Source of the DNA: JBGAJN01 sp044224905 | GTDB taxonomy: Bacteria > Verrucomicrobiota > Verrucomicrobiia > Limisphaerales > JBGAJN01 | NCBI GenBank assembly: GCA_044224905.1 | Contig: JBGAJN010000004.1 | Span: 558,001-622,000, forward strand | Length of the DNA: 64,000 bases | Direction of reading: 5' to 3' | Made by a program: the position numbers and the translations under genes | The notes under the pieces: generated by a model | Told to the model about the DNA's origin: nothing | Databases searched by the model: none | The model's input: the letters and a program-made list of their open reading frames with translations, nothing else | Shown here: piece by piece, positions 43,501-52,578 of the stretch | Layout: each line of letters opens with the position of its first letter | Position numbering within the stretch: the first letter of the stretch is position 1

Positions 43501-44955
43501 GTTTCCAACGAGGGAATTACCAACGACCTCAAGCCGACCACCATTCGTGATGAGCAACGAGGCTTGATCCATGTTCGCGACCACAGTCTGAAAGGCGCCG
43601 GACGGTATCCACGCGGGGCCATTTACAAGTGTTCCATTGTAAGCCGGACCAGTGACGGCCGCACTGTTGGTAGCCACGGTTCCATTTGTACTGTCGAATC
43701 GATAGTACAGCAGCAGGTTGGGCTCGTTCCCATTCAACACCCGACTGAAGTTGGACTGAATATCTGCCGGCGAACGCGCAACATTCCAGACACGGAACTC
43801 ATCAATCCGCCCGCGAAAGAAGAATCCCGTGCTGCCGCCGATGCGCAACTCCTGAGCGCGGGCTTGAAACGGGGTCATCCCGGGCCGGTTGGTCGCCAAA
43901 ACCCCGTTACGATAGATGCGCATATAGTTGCTGGTCTGACTGGCGACCAGCGCGTAGTGAATCCAATTGCTGATGCTGCCGGGCGGATTGGGATAAGCGA
44001 TCCGGGCATTCGCGTTTGAGGCATTTCCGAAATCCCAATAGGACACTCCATCGATAAAATTGATATGACCGTTGAACCGGTTGGTAGTTTCATCGGGCTC
44101 CGCCATGAAGACCGAATGCTCGGCATTGCTATTGGCGAACGCCCAGAACTCAACCGTCACTTCGTTAGTGGGGGCAATAGCGCCAAAATTGGAGACGGCG
44201 ACATACTGGTTGACGCCGCTAAAAGACAACGCATTGGCGACACCGGAACCAAGAATCAACTCGTTGGCAATTCTGGTTGGCGCGGCGTTGGTCAATACGG
44301 TCCATGTCGCGGCCCCCGAACCGGCATTGGCTCCCACTACGAACGCCTGCCCATTGCTGATCAGTGCGTTCCGTGTCACCAGATTACCCGAATTGAACAC
44401 CCAACTCCCCAAGACGTTCGTCAGCAGCAGCCGGTCGGCGATGACCGATCCTCCGTTCATGAGGACAGCGCCGCGGCGCACATCGACTACCCCTGTTCCG
44501 CCAAGATTAGTAACCGTCAAGGATCCACCGCCGACGGAAACGGAATTTCCCAGGGAACTCGCCTCTGCCCCGACGTACGCGTTCGCCGCCTGCACTGCCG
44601 CACCATTGGTGACGTTTACGGTGTTACTCGCACCAAAATTTCCTACGTAAAGATCACCGTTATTGACCCACGCCGCGTTGGAGCCAGTCAACACAACCTG
44701 ATTATTCCCACTGCCACTGTTCAAGCCAATGTAGGCAAATCCATTGGTCAAACGGCTGCCGTTAGTGAGGAGCAGAAACGTGTTGGGACTGTTGGTGCCG
44801 ACGACAAGATTCGTGGAGCCGAGGTTGGCCGTCACATTGTTTAGGACGTTCGTCGCCCCGTCGGCCACAAGTTGCGCTGAAGCCCCTATAGCTGACAGCA
44901 TCAAGCAAGCTGCCAAAGCAGTCGTCAGCCAGCGCAGATAATACAATCGCTTCAC
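40594..44955 (-). CDS. Large secreted repeat protein with LamG domain (autotransporter-passenger-like)
   Basis: 1453 residues if it starts at the GTG at 44955 (MKRLYYLRWLTTALAACLMLSAIGASAQ), which gives a clean signal peptide; the frame stays open upstream to about 45318 but without signal-like sequence. The body is built of about 50-residue repeats of the form 'N-x-V-x-V-x-G-x-x-S-x-W-x-N-S-x-x-L-x-V-G-x-x-G-x-x-N-x-L-x-I-x-N-G-G', typical of autotransporter passengers with beta-helices. A LamG/concanavalin-like domain lies at about 240-430. The C-terminus has FEIGG...GDAFTLMSF and no visible beta-barrel. It is likely a cell-surface adhesin. Confidence 0.75.
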   Translation of the reverse strand: MKRLYYLRWLTTALAACLMLSAIGASAQLVADGATNVLNNVTANLGSTNLVVGTNSPNTFLLLTNGSRLTNGFAYIGLNSGSGNNQVVLTGSNAAWVNNGDLYVGNFGASNTVNVTNGAAVQAANAYVGAEASSLGNSVSVGGGSLTVTNLGGTGVVDVRRGAVLMNGGSVIADRLLLTNVLGSWVFNSGNLVTRNALISNGQAFVVGANAGSGAATWTVLTNAAPTRIANELILGSGVANALSFSGVNQYVAVSNFGAIAPTNEVTVEFWAFANSNAEHSVFMAEPDETTNRFNGHINFIDGVSYWDFGNASNANARIAYPNPPGSISNWIHYALVASQTSNYMRIYRNGVLATNRPGMTPFQARAQELRIGGSTGFFFRGRIDEFRVWNVARSPADIQSNFSRVLNGNEPNLLLYYRFDSTNGTVATNSAAVTGPAYNGTLVNGPAWIPSGAFQTVVANMDQASLLITNGGRLEVVGNSLVGNTASASNNFAVVSGPNSTWTNSGGLFVGASSSFNSLIISNGGTVASSSGTIGLSPGANQNRAIVGGVNSTWSSGSSVDVGTFGNGNLLLITNGGFVTNVTATIGVNAGANDNHGIIAGGNSVWASSTLNVGLSGFSNRLTILSGGRSVNGATYIGYSLGATNNQITVDGSGSLLTNSADLYVGLFGSFNTLLVTNGGRAENRLGYVGYGASVKGNRAIVTGANAAWNNSSELQVGNASAGNSLLIANGGHVTSSLGIIGNSIGASNNQVTVTDTGSRWDNSTTLQVGNFGASNRLVIGNGGQVADDVGYVGYAVDSSNNQVIVTGTNSMWTNRGSLSIGFESSGNALLISNAARVVNGDGFIGFNTGANSNQVIAHGTNTLWVNSGDLYMGNFGAANTLRVANGAMVQSANAYLGGNGGATGNLLALLDGAFVVTNSGGNGLFDIRRGRVTFDGGAINVDRLLLTNAAGSFIFNSGTLTTRVATINNGQDFIVGAAGNLAPAIWVVRSNAIATTVANGLILGADGANGRLLLTNGGTLQVGGTSTVGQSGSAADNLVIVSGAGSFWNTSGFLYVGFDGPGNGLIITNRGRVQSDFGVIGYSSGGGNSNQVTVTGANSSWTNVNGLYVGDFGSGNALHIANGGSVRTANLYVGADVSSSGNLLDVANGTLTVSNATATGELDVRNGSAVVNGGTINVDRLLLTNVGGALAFNSGAINVRVTAAANGAAFVVGDGTSAAIYRLNSAVTNAHDFADGLIIASNAVLTGNGTLNGAVTNFGTISPGNSAGSLRINGSLSLASSAKMSFEIGGLIATNQYDQMAVTNFVQFAGTLSLALINGFSPAPGDAFTLMSFGSRIGTFTNAINGAVVATADRQRQFTVTYSATNLVVSNFEQSLLLTSIAPTSTNVTVRFRSIVGRSYQMQYSATLTNWTSVVGAAFTSPQPGITQWIDDGTLTGGLAGARFYRVLQLP
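41560..44850 (-). repeat. Tandem ~150-bp coding repeats in the adhesin gene
   Basis: Units of about 150 bp recur in two blocks on either side of the LamG-encoding part (roughly 43650-44230). Each encodes Gly/Asn/Ser-rich beta-helix coils with a conserved SxWxN and LxIxNGGxV. The copies differ at the DNA level, so they are old repeats under coding constraint. They are not a CRISPR array. Confidence 0.6.
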
Positions 44956-45754
44956 ACCATGCGATAATAGTCTGGCAACGAAGGTGAATTTTTCCGAAAT
45001 AAATACCACTGTCGCCCTCGCCCGCATCTCTGCGGAGTTACTTCGTGGGCACTCGCCGGCAAGTATATCGCGCCACGCCGCGCCAACTCCTGCCGACGAA
45101 TTTGAGGCACGCGAATGTGCTAAGTTCGAGCGACGGTCCATGAGGAAAAGTCGATTGCGATCTGATTTGTAACCCAAACCGCGAGTGGAAATCGGCTGCA
45201 TCGTCGCGGCAAAAGTTAGAACAGTAATCTCGGAGATTAAACCACGCGACAAGGCCAGTTGCAACGGTTTTGGCAGTGCCTCTGCGACCCAGTTCGCGGA
45301 GTCGAAAGGACAATTCACGGTCCATGAATTTGTAGCGGGCGATCACAAACGTTTTAGCCGGTTTTCCAGTCGCGCGAATCCCCCTCGGCGGGTCGCTCTG
45401 CTTGACGCCCGTAAGCTTCCGCATAGAGTCCCGCTAAATGATAATTGCGGACGAAGGCACCGCCCTCAACCACGCGGGCACAACAGCCGATTTGCTATCA
45501 GTTCGATAAATGATTGCCTCCCGTGCCCATCGTGAGTTGCCTGTCGCCACAGCAGGTTTATGGAGAACAACTCTCCGTGTCGTGCCGGCAACGCCCACGA
45601 GGATCGAGAGAGAGCGCTCCCCAACATTGGTCCGGCACGCGCTCTCGCAATCCAGTCGGTTTTCTTCTCCGAATATCGGTCGCAACCGACAATTGGCGCC
45701 TGGGCAGTACTCAATGCACTCCCGCACTCGAAGCGCGCAGCAAAGCTTCTCCTG
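44956..45754. other. ~800-bp stretch without a recognised gene
   Basis: Between the adhesin start (minus strand) and the glycosyltransferase start (plus strand) several overlapping frames are open on both strands: 45185-45535 plus, 45434-45766 minus, and 45560-45754 plus in frame with the glycosyltransferase. None shows a known motif, signal peptide or convincing composition. Next to the adhesin start the minus strand carries ATGGTGTGA, an ATG immediately followed by GTG and a stop, just before the GTG start. The region must hold the two divergent promoters. Confidence 0.4.
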
Positions 45755-46780
45755 ATGTTGAACCAAGCACCGCAGACATTAGCAATTATCGTCCCCGCCT
45801 ATAAAGCCCGGTTCCTTGTCAAAACTCTGGCATCCATCGCGCGCCAACACTCAACGAACACCCGGCTCTATATTTTCGACGATGCGAGCCCCGAACCGAT
45901 CGAAACGATTACTCGCGAAGCATTGGCAACGTGCCCGATCCCGTGGTCGTACGTGCGTTTCGAGCAAAACGTAGGCGGACGCTCACTCTGCGAGCATTAC
46001 GATCGCTGCATTCGCGAAATCACTGAAGATTGGGTCTGGGTATTTTCCGACGACGATGTCATGGAGCCTGGTTGCGTTGAATCGTTCTTCGCCTCCCTCC
46101 CTCCGAACGGAACCCGTCATGAGGTCTACTGTTTCGATTCGGTGGAAATTGACTCCGAGGACAGGATCATCTCGATTCATCCCCCGCTGGCTGAATGGGA
46201 GAGTTGGAAGCAACACACTTACCTCGTGTTTCGCGGATGTCGTTTCGTCCCCCAACAGGCCGTCGTTTTTTCCCGCGCCAGTTTTCAGAAACTCGGAGGC
46301 TTTGTCCCATTCCCCCTCGCATGGGGGTCGGACTTCGCAACGGTCATTGTCCTTGCGGCTGAAACCGGCATCAAGCGAATCGCCGGGGCAAAGGTCCGTT
46401 TTCGTAGCAGTGGCGAAAATATTTCTACCACCAACGACAGCCGCCGTTCCGCGCAAAAGCTCCAAGCCTTGATGCAACTCATCGCGTGGCTTTTTCGCCA
46501 GCTCGAAAAATCAGGAGACGCCAACTTCCCGCTTGCCGACGAAACGATTCGAAAACTTTCCACCTTATGGTTCAAGCGCCAATTGGTTGCGCTGCACATT
46601 TGGTATTCCCCAAAGGAATGCATCCAAATCGCACGTTTTCTGCAGAACACTTGCGGTGAGAGTTACGGAAAATCGCTCCTGCGAATGCTGGCGCTAAATC
46701 TGGGTATGGTTTGGCATACGATTCGAATTCGAATTCGACTCGCACCGAGAGCCAGCCATTCCGCTCCGCGCGAATCATGA
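45755..46780 (+). CDS. Family 2 glycosyltransferase
   Basis: 341 residues from the ATG at 45755. The GT2 fold begins directly with LAIIVPAYKA, then YIFDDASPE, FEQNVGG and the DxD-like VFSDDDVMEPG that binds the nucleotide-sugar metal. The frame is open for another 65 residues upstream (to 45560), but those are not GT2-like. It has a helical C-terminal tail with no membrane segment. It transfers a sugar from a nucleotide donor; acceptor unknown. It is a lone gene, not in a capsule or LPS cluster. Confidence 0.85.
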   Translation: MLNQAPQTLAIIVPAYKARFLVKTLASIARQHSTNTRLYIFDDASPEPIETITREALATCPIPWSYVRFEQNVGGRSLCEHYDRCIREITEDWVWVFSDDDVMEPGCVESFFASLPPNGTRHEVYCFDSVEIDSEDRIISIHPPLAEWESWKQHTYLVFRGCRFVPQQAVVFSRASFQKLGGFVPFPLAWGSDFATVIVLAAETGIKRIAGAKVRFRSSGENISTTNDSRRSAQKLQALMQLIAWLFRQLEKSGDANFPLADETIRKLSTLWFKRQLVALHIWYSPKECIQIARFLQNTCGESYGKSLLRMLALNLGMVWHTIRIRIRLAPRASHSAPRES

Positions 46781-46792
46781 ATCGCAAAAAAC

Positions 46793-46868
46793 TGGTAGGC
46801 GATGAGGGATTCGAACCCCCGACCCACTCCGTGTAAAGGAGTCGCGCTAGCCACTGCGCCAATCGCCT
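46793..46868 (-). tRNA. tRNA-Val (anticodon TAC)
   Basis: On the minus strand 76 bases fold as a class I tRNA: acceptor AGGCGAT/ATCGCCT, D-arm GCGCAGTGGCTAGCGC, anticodon stem ACTCC/GGAGT around TTTACAC (anticodon TAC), T-arm with GGTTCGAATC, and encoded CCA at the 3' end (TGG at 46793-46795). The gene is intact. Confidence 0.95.
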
Positions 46869-46964
46869 GCCCAGAACGGCACTAATGTGCGGATTTTTCC
46901 CGCTGTCGCAAGTTCATTCCCAAACTCAGTTGCTCCAGCTATCGCCACCGCGGAAAGCCGATGG

Positions 46965-47891
46965 TCAATCTGGGAGGAGAAACGTCGCGCGGACCGGACG
47001 ATGATCCGAAGCGATTCCCCAGCCGGTAACAGCAAGAACGTAAGTTTCTTTTTCAACCAACGTCGGCGCCATTGCGCGACTGAGGAGCAGATAATCGATT
47101 CGCGAATAGGTATCTTCCTTGTCGTAAAAATACGTCCACGTGATGTTCATAGGCGCGTGTCCTTTTCGAAATGCTTCGACCGGATCGCCGTTGCATTCCG
47201 CCGGGCGCGCATCGATCAACGCCCGATTGCCACGGCTGCCGCGAATCGTTTTCACCGCACGAGAATCTTTCGTATCGTTGAGGTCGCCGGCCAGGATGAT
47301 CCGCGCGTTCGGGTTCGCGCCAAACAAGACGTCGATGTGCTTCCGCAACTGCACCGCTTCCGCTTCGCGTAGTTCCGCTTGATCCGCGTCAGGGATCGGG
47401 CGTTTCGATTTCAAGTGCGCGACCAGCAGCGTGAAGTCGTATCGCGGATTAACTTGGATATCGACCTCGGCAAATCCGCGACTCACCTGAAAATGCCGGC
47501 CACCAAGGAGGAAGTTGTCGTTTGTATGGTGCCGTTTGGCACCGAAGGGAAATCGACTGAGTACAGCCAAGTGAACATTTGTATCGACGCCGCGCACGTG
47601 TTGCCAGTGTGGGTAATCCACGCCCTCGTTGCGCAATGAAGCACGCAACTCCAGCAGGGCATTCGTTCCACCCATCTCTTGAAGAGCCAACACGTCCACG
47701 TTCAAAGCACGGATAATTTCGCGGACTTTGGCTTTGGCCTCGGGAGATTTTGCCTTGCGGGTGCCGGAGTCAGCATCGAGATAATTTTCGACGTTGTAGG
47801 AACCAACGGAAAAGTTGCTCGCCGCTCGAGCGGAAGACATCCCCGCCCAGCAGCCTGCAAGAACCAACAAGACGACAACCCCACGCCTCAT
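46965..47891 (-). CDS. Endonuclease/exonuclease/phosphatase (EEP) family exported protein
   Basis: 308 residues from the ATG at 47891 (51 extra residues are open upstream, but the signal sequence starts here: MRRGVVVLLVLAGC). LAGC is lipobox-like, so it may be a lipoprotein; SPase I cleavage after SARA is the alternative. EEP motifs: VGSYNVEN, LALQEMGG (catalytic Glu), VAHLKSK, LAGDLNDT (Asp/Asn) and ASDHRPV (catalytic His). It is a metal-dependent phosphodiesterase of the DNase I-like fold; the substrate could be nucleic acid or a phospho-ester. Confidence 0.88.
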   Translation of the reverse strand: MRRGVVVLLVLAGCWAGMSSARAASNFSVGSYNVENYLDADSGTRKAKSPEAKAKVREIIRALNVDVLALQEMGGTNALLELRASLRNEGVDYPHWQHVRGVDTNVHLAVLSRFPFGAKRHHTNDNFLLGGRHFQVSRGFAEVDIQVNPRYDFTLLVAHLKSKRPIPDADQAELREAEAVQLRKHIDVLFGANPNARIILAGDLNDTKDSRAVKTIRGSRGNRALIDARPAECNGDPVEAFRKGHAPMNITWTYFYDKEDTYSRIDYLLLSRAMAPTLVEKETYVLAVTGWGIASDHRPVRATFLLPD

Positions 47892-48031
47892 GCCACTTCT
47901 AGTAGACAGGTCGGAGGAACTCGTCAAAGCCGAATTTGCACCGCCAACGACCCACGACCACGGAAAATACTTTTGGCAAACATCCCGTACGCTGTTAACC
48001 TGCGAAACGGTCAGAATTATCCATTGCCACA

Positions 48032-48835
48032 ATGTCGAGCCCAACTGTCATCAAGGCTAAAAGCCAGCTTCACGACAAACAGAGCGAACGCGATCACCGC
48101 GATCTTCGGATCGACAAGGTAGGCGTCCGCGGTTTGCAATTCCCGATTCAGATTCGCGACAAGGAGCGGGCTCTCCAAAACACCGTCGCGACCATCGGCA
48201 TGTATGTCGATCTGCCCAAGGAATTCAAAGGCACGCACATGAGCCGCTTCATCGAAGTGCTCAATGCGCATGGCAATGTGGTTCACGTGGAGAACATCAA
48301 CGACATTCTCCACGCGATGCAGGAGAAATTGAAAGCTGCGACCGCACATCTCGAGATGGAATTTCCGTTCTTCCTCGTGAAGCGCGCGCCGGTGTCCGGC
48401 ATGGAGAGCGTGATGAATTACACGGCGCGTTTTGATGCGACGGCTTGCGGCAAGGAAATCGATTTTGTTCTCACCGTCATCGCCGCGGTCACCACGTTGT
48501 GCCCGTGCTCCAAGGCGATCAGCAAATACGGCGCGCACAATCAGCGCGGCAATGTCACCGTCCAGATCCGCTCCACGAAAGCCATCTGGATCGAGGATTT
48601 GATCGCCATTGTCGAGGCGTCCGCGAGCAGCGAGCTCTATTCGCTCCTGAAACGTCAGGACGAAAAAGCAGTCACCGAACGCGCCTACGAAAATCCCGTG
48701 TTCGTGGAAGATCTCGTTCGAAACGTCGCCCTCAAGCTCAATGCGCATCCCGATGTGACTTGGTATAAGGTGGAAGCCGAGAACCAGGAGAGCATCCACA
48801 ATCACAACGCCTACGCGTGCATCGAAAAAGGCTGA
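48032..48835 (+). CDS. folE2: GTP cyclohydrolase FolE2
   Basis: 267 residues, matching FolE2 (GTP cyclohydrolase IB) length. Conserved parts are GVRGLQFPIQIRDK, HMSRFIEVLN, PVSGMESVMNY, and CPCSKAISKYGAHNQRG with the metal-binding Cys and the His of the active site. It converts GTP to 7,8-dihydroneopterin triphosphate for folate and queuosine-type pathways. FolE2 is the zinc-independent form and is sometimes zinc-regulated; no clear Zur box was seen in the 140-bp divergent promoter region. Confidence 0.93.
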   Translation: MSSPTVIKAKSQLHDKQSERDHRDLRIDKVGVRGLQFPIQIRDKERALQNTVATIGMYVDLPKEFKGTHMSRFIEVLNAHGNVVHVENINDILHAMQEKLKAATAHLEMEFPFFLVKRAPVSGMESVMNYTARFDATACGKEIDFVLTVIAAVTTLCPCSKAISKYGAHNQRGNVTVQIRSTKAIWIEDLIAIVEASASSELYSLLKRQDEKAVTERAYENPVFVEDLVRNVALKLNAHPDVTWYKVEAENQESIHNHNAYACIEKG

Positions 48836-48914
48836 CCGTCGACGCGCATTCTTATTCCCACAACCCAACTCCCCGCTTGTTGCCTCCGCCGCGCCGGATA
48901 TTCTTCCTGAATTA

Positions 48915-51900
48915 ATGCGCGACGAATTCGAATTGTTCGAACCGGAAGATGCGGAGCATTTTCTTGCTTCCTTCGATCAGGCCACCCGCCAGAAAGGTGA
49001 CGCCTATCTGGCGGACGGTCGCGTAGGGCAATTCACCTGCAAGAATCCCGGGCGAACGTATTCCGTCGAGGTGCGCGGGACGGACGTTTACAACGTCGCG
49101 CTGTCCTACGATGAAAAAGAAGGCTGGATCGGCGGCTGCACCTGCCCGCTGCAATACGATTGCAAGCACATCTACGCCGCGCTGAAAGCCCTCATCGTCG
49201 AAGACCGCGCCGCGCGGGTGCGCAATCTCAGCGCCGGAATTCGGTCGACAGCCACAGTTGCCGCCGCGCGCCAACGCGTGCACACACCGACCGGCACGTT
49301 CGCCGAATACGTCGTCACCACGCTGAATCGGAAGCTTACCGCTCCGGAAGCCAAGTTTCTTAGGCGCTTGAAAGAGGTGTACGACCGCTGCGTGACTCGC
49401 CGGCAAATCAATCGCTCCGATTTCATCGATCTCGGCTTAAGTCTCGGCGGGCAAGCGTGGGAGACGCTTGAAATCTGGCCCGTGTTTCCCGTAAGCGAAC
49501 ACCAATTCTGGCTCTACGTCGCGCTCGCCGCCCATGAGCACAACGTCACGTTGCCCAAGTTTCTCGCTGACATCACCGAGCTCGGTCCCGTTCGTGACGA
49601 GCTTGCCCGCTGGCGACGCGACCGCGAAGTGGACCGCTGGCGTCAGGTCCTCACCAACGTCAAGGCCGGCGCCAACGATCCGTCACTACACCCCCGAGCC
49701 GAATACGATCTTCGCCTGTGCCTCGACGAAACGTGCGCCGAATTGCAATGGCTCCAACCCGGCCGCGAGCAATTCGAACCGGTAAAACTGAATCTGTATC
49801 GCAACTTCGTCGCCGAACGCGAAGAAGGCCACGCGACCCTTCCCGCGGAAGCGGAGTTGCTCTTCGAATTCTTCCAGCAGCGCGCCCGTGCGGGGCAGGC
49901 GTTGCAACTCAACTATCGCGAACCGGCCGCGCTCCGTTTGTTGAGCCGCATCTTTCGACTTCCACCGCTCGAATCGCGTCTAGTCACCACGCAAGGTCGC
50001 CCGTTTGTCCGCACGACCGATCCACTGCGCTGGACGCTCATTCCGGCTGAAGACGAAACGGACAACTACCGCTTCCGCCTCACGCGCGCGGACGGTTCGC
50101 CACCGCCGCCGATCCTGTGCGTGTTACCCGGACAACCGGCTCTGTTTCTCAGTCAGGACGCCGTCTACGTTGGTCCCTCACTCGCGGAAAGCGTGCTCGA
50201 TCCGCTGCACGAAACCTTGATCCCAGCTCCGGCGATCGAATGCCGCGAAGGTGCCGAATTCCTTCGCGGAATCGGCGTGGAATTCCCCGAGCGTCTGCGC
50301 GAACGCGTGCGTCACGTCGCGATGCAAGTGATGATTCGCTGCGATCTGCAGCCGATGCCGTACAGTCCCAAATCCGAAGAATGTCTCATCGAAATCCTCG
50401 CACAATCCGACGACGGCCAACATTCGGAACGCTGGAACGGCGACGACTGGGAGGAAACTTCCGAGCCCACTCCGAAAAAGCCGCGTCGCAAGGAAGATGT
50501 GCTCACCATTTACGATCGTTCGGCGATGTCGCTGTTCCCGCGATTGCTCGAACCGCTCGGCGCGAAATGGGCACCCTACTCCAATTCCTTTTTCCTGCGC
50601 GTCACGAAAAAGTTTCCCGAGCTCTTCACCGCGTGGCTCCGCACTGTGCCTCCGTCGATTGCCGTGAAGCTTGGCGGCGAGCTCGCGTCCCTCGCGCAAT
50701 CCGCCGTTACCGGCAACGTCCGTCTCGACGTCACGGAAACGTCCACCGACTGGTTCGATCTCCGCGTGGTGCTCGACGTGAAGGACACGACGCTCACGCC
50801 CGATGAGTTGAAGCTGTTGCTCGCGGCCAAAGGCGGCTTCGTGCGCCTGCAAGGAAAAGGCTGGCGGCGGTTGCAATTCGATCTTTCCTCGGACGACGAC
50901 GAGAAACTCGCCCGCCTAGGTCTCAGTGCCCGGGAACTTTCCGATGAACCCCAGCGCCTACACGCGCTCCAACTCGCCGATGACGCCGCGAAACGTTTTC
51001 TCCCCGCCGCGCAGGTCGAACAATTGCAGCGCCGCGCCAGCGAGATTCAAACCCGCGTTACGCCGGATCTTCCCACCGGCGTGCTCGGCGAACTGCGTCC
51101 CTACCAGCGCGAGGGCTTTCATTTCCTCGCGTATCTCGCGACGAATCGTTTCGGCGGCATCCTTGCGGACGACATGGGTCTCGGCAAAACGCTGCAGGCC
51201 CTCGTTTGGCTCGCGTGGCTGCGCGAGTCCTCCCGGACAGCGAACGCCGGCGGCAACCCGCCCCCTTCCCTCGTGGTTTGCCCGAAGTCCGTGACGGACA
51301 ACTGGCACGCTGAAGCGACGCGTTTCACGCCCGGATTGCGCGTCAAGGTTTGGTCGGCCAGCGAAATTGATTCGTTTCACAACCGCCTGTACGACGCTGA
51401 TCTCCACGTCATCAATTACAACCAACTACGAATCGTCGGCGAAGCGCTCGCACCCGTGCGCTGGCTCGCGGTCATTCTCGACGAAGGTCAATACATCAAG
51501 AATCCCAGCTCGCAGACGGCGCAGGTCGCGCGCGCGCTTCACGCCGATTACCGGCTCGCCTTGTCCGGCACACCGATCGAGAACAAGCTGCTCGATCTTT
51601 GGAGTTTGATGGCGTTCGTGATGCCCGGCGTCCTCGGCAGCCGCAACGGCTTTGGTCGCCTGTTCGATTCCAAGGAAGATCCGTTTGCCCGTCGCCGCCT
51701 TGCCGCGCGCGTGCGCCCGTTTCTCCTGCGCCGCACCAAAGGCCAGGTCGCAAAGGATCTCCCCGATCGCGTCGAGGAGGATTTGTTCTGCGACATCGAA
51801 GGCGAACAAAAGACTTTGTACCGCGCCGAACTGAAGCGCGCGCAGCAGATGTTGCTGCGTATCCAAACGCAGAAACAGTTCGCCGAAGAACGTTTTCACG

Positions 51901-52484
51901 TCCTTACGTCGCTGCTGCGGCTGCGGCAGATTTGCTGTCATCCCGCGCTGCTGAAGGCCGGCTCCAAAGCGCCGAGCGCAAAGGTGGAAGCGTTGCTCGA
52001 ACAGCTCGAACCATTGATGGAAGAAGGCCACAAGGTGCTCGTCTTCTCGCAGTTCGTCGAGATGCTCCAGATTCTCCGCAAGGAACTCGCTGACAAAGGC
52101 TGGCCGCTGTTTTATCTCGCTGGCGACACAGAAAACCGCGGCGAACTGGTGCGTAACTTTCAAGCGGCGCAGGGATCCGCCGTGTTTCTCATTTCGCTCA
52201 AAGCCGGCGGCTTCGGGCTCAATCTCACCGCCGCCAGCTATGTCGTCCTGTTCGATCCGTGGTGGAACCCCGCCGTGGAAAACCAGGCGATCGACCGCAC
52301 GCACCGCATCGGCCAGACGCGCAACGTGATCGCGTACCGCCTGCTCATCAAGGACAGCATCGAGGAAAAGATTCGCGCGTTGCAAAAGACGAAATCCGCG
52401 CTCGCCGACGACGTCTTGGGCGAAGAGAAGTTCGCGCAAAGTCTCTCGCTGTCGGATTTGCAGTTCCTTTTCTCGGACACTTGA
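48915..52484 (+). CDS. SWIM zinc-finger SNF2-family DNA helicase/translocase
   Basis: 1189 residues. The N-terminal SWIM finger is C75-x-C77-x5-C83-x-H85 (CTCPLQYDCKH). A long unassigned middle follows. The SNF2 ATPase core begins near 710 (LRPYQREGFHFL) with Walker A DDMGLGKTLQ (K758), the DEGQ box (ILDEGQYIKN) and SGTPIENKL. The helicase C-terminal half has VFSQFVEML, SLKAGGFGLNLTAA and DRTHRIGQ. This is the bacterial SNF2 (HepA/RapA-relative) architecture: ATP-driven translocation on dsDNA. A hairpin follows its stop. Confidence 0.95.
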   Translation: MRDEFELFEPEDAEHFLASFDQATRQKGDAYLADGRVGQFTCKNPGRTYSVEVRGTDVYNVALSYDEKEGWIGGCTCPLQYDCKHIYAALKALIVEDRAARVRNLSAGIRSTATVAAARQRVHTPTGTFAEYVVTTLNRKLTAPEAKFLRRLKEVYDRCVTRRQINRSDFIDLGLSLGGQAWETLEIWPVFPVSEHQFWLYVALAAHEHNVTLPKFLADITELGPVRDELARWRRDREVDRWRQVLTNVKAGANDPSLHPRAEYDLRLCLDETCAELQWLQPGREQFEPVKLNLYRNFVAEREEGHATLPAEAELLFEFFQQRARAGQALQLNYREPAALRLLSRIFRLPPLESRLVTTQGRPFVRTTDPLRWTLIPAEDETDNYRFRLTRADGSPPPPILCVLPGQPALFLSQDAVYVGPSLAESVLDPLHETLIPAPAIECREGAEFLRGIGVEFPERLRERVRHVAMQVMIRCDLQPMPYSPKSEECLIEILAQSDDGQHSERWNGDDWEETSEPTPKKPRRKEDVLTIYDRSAMSLFPRLLEPLGAKWAPYSNSFFLRVTKKFPELFTAWLRTVPPSIAVKLGGELASLAQSAVTGNVRLDVTETSTDWFDLRVVLDVKDTTLTPDELKLLLAAKGGFVRLQGKGWRRLQFDLSSDDDEKLARLGLSARELSDEPQRLHALQLADDAAKRFLPAAQVEQLQRRASEIQTRVTPDLPTGVLGELRPYQREGFHFLAYLATNRFGGILADDMGLGKTLQALVWLAWLRESSRTANAGGNPPPSLVVCPKSVTDNWHAEATRFTPGLRVKVWSASEIDSFHNRLYDADLHVINYNQLRIVGEALAPVRWLAVILDEGQYIKNPSSQTAQVARALHADYRLALSGTPIENKLLDLWSLMAFVMPGVLGSRNGFGRLFDSKEDPFARRRLAARVRPFLLRRTKGQVAKDLPDRVEEDLFCDIEGEQKTLYRAELKRAQQMLLRIQTQKQFAEERFHVLTSLLRLRQICCHPALLKAGSKAPSAKVEALLEQLEPLMEEGHKVLVFSQFVEMLQILRKELADKGWPLFYLAGDTENRGELVRNFQAAQGSAVFLISLKAGGFGLNLTAASYVVLFDPWWNPAVENQAIDRTHRIGQTRNVIAYRLLIKDSIEEKIRALQKTKSALADDVLGEEKFAQSLSLSDLQFLFSDT

Positions 52485-52485
52485 A

Positions 52486-52516
52486 CCGTTACGGTTGCCC
52501 GTGAACGGGATAACGG
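52486..52516 (+). terminator. Hairpin after the SNF2 gene
   Basis: Starting two bases after the stop codon, CCGTTA (52486-52491) pairs with TAACGG (52511-52516), and the inner CCCG/CGGG (52498-52501/52506-52509) closes a TGAA loop, leaving an asymmetric bulge. There is no T-tract. It is probably an imperfect terminator or a transcript-end hairpin. Confidence 0.4.
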
Positions 52517-52578
52517 CGAACGGGGGAACGAGAACCAAATCACTTTCGTCGATCCCCGCGGATTGCTAACTTGCCCGC

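Noticed and set aside
41560..44850. Regular ~150-bp repeats that could be mistaken for a CRISPR or satellite array
   Set aside because: They are in frame in one long gene, encode beta-helix coils, and the repeats differ in DNA sequence. There are no short constant repeats with unique spacers.
45185..45535. 116-aa plus-strand frame before the glycosyltransferase
   Set aside because: Arg/Ser-rich, without domain or signal; likely chance in high-G+C DNA.
45434..45766. 110-aa minus-strand frame overlapping the glycosyltransferase start
   Set aside because: Overlaps a real gene start and shows no known motif.
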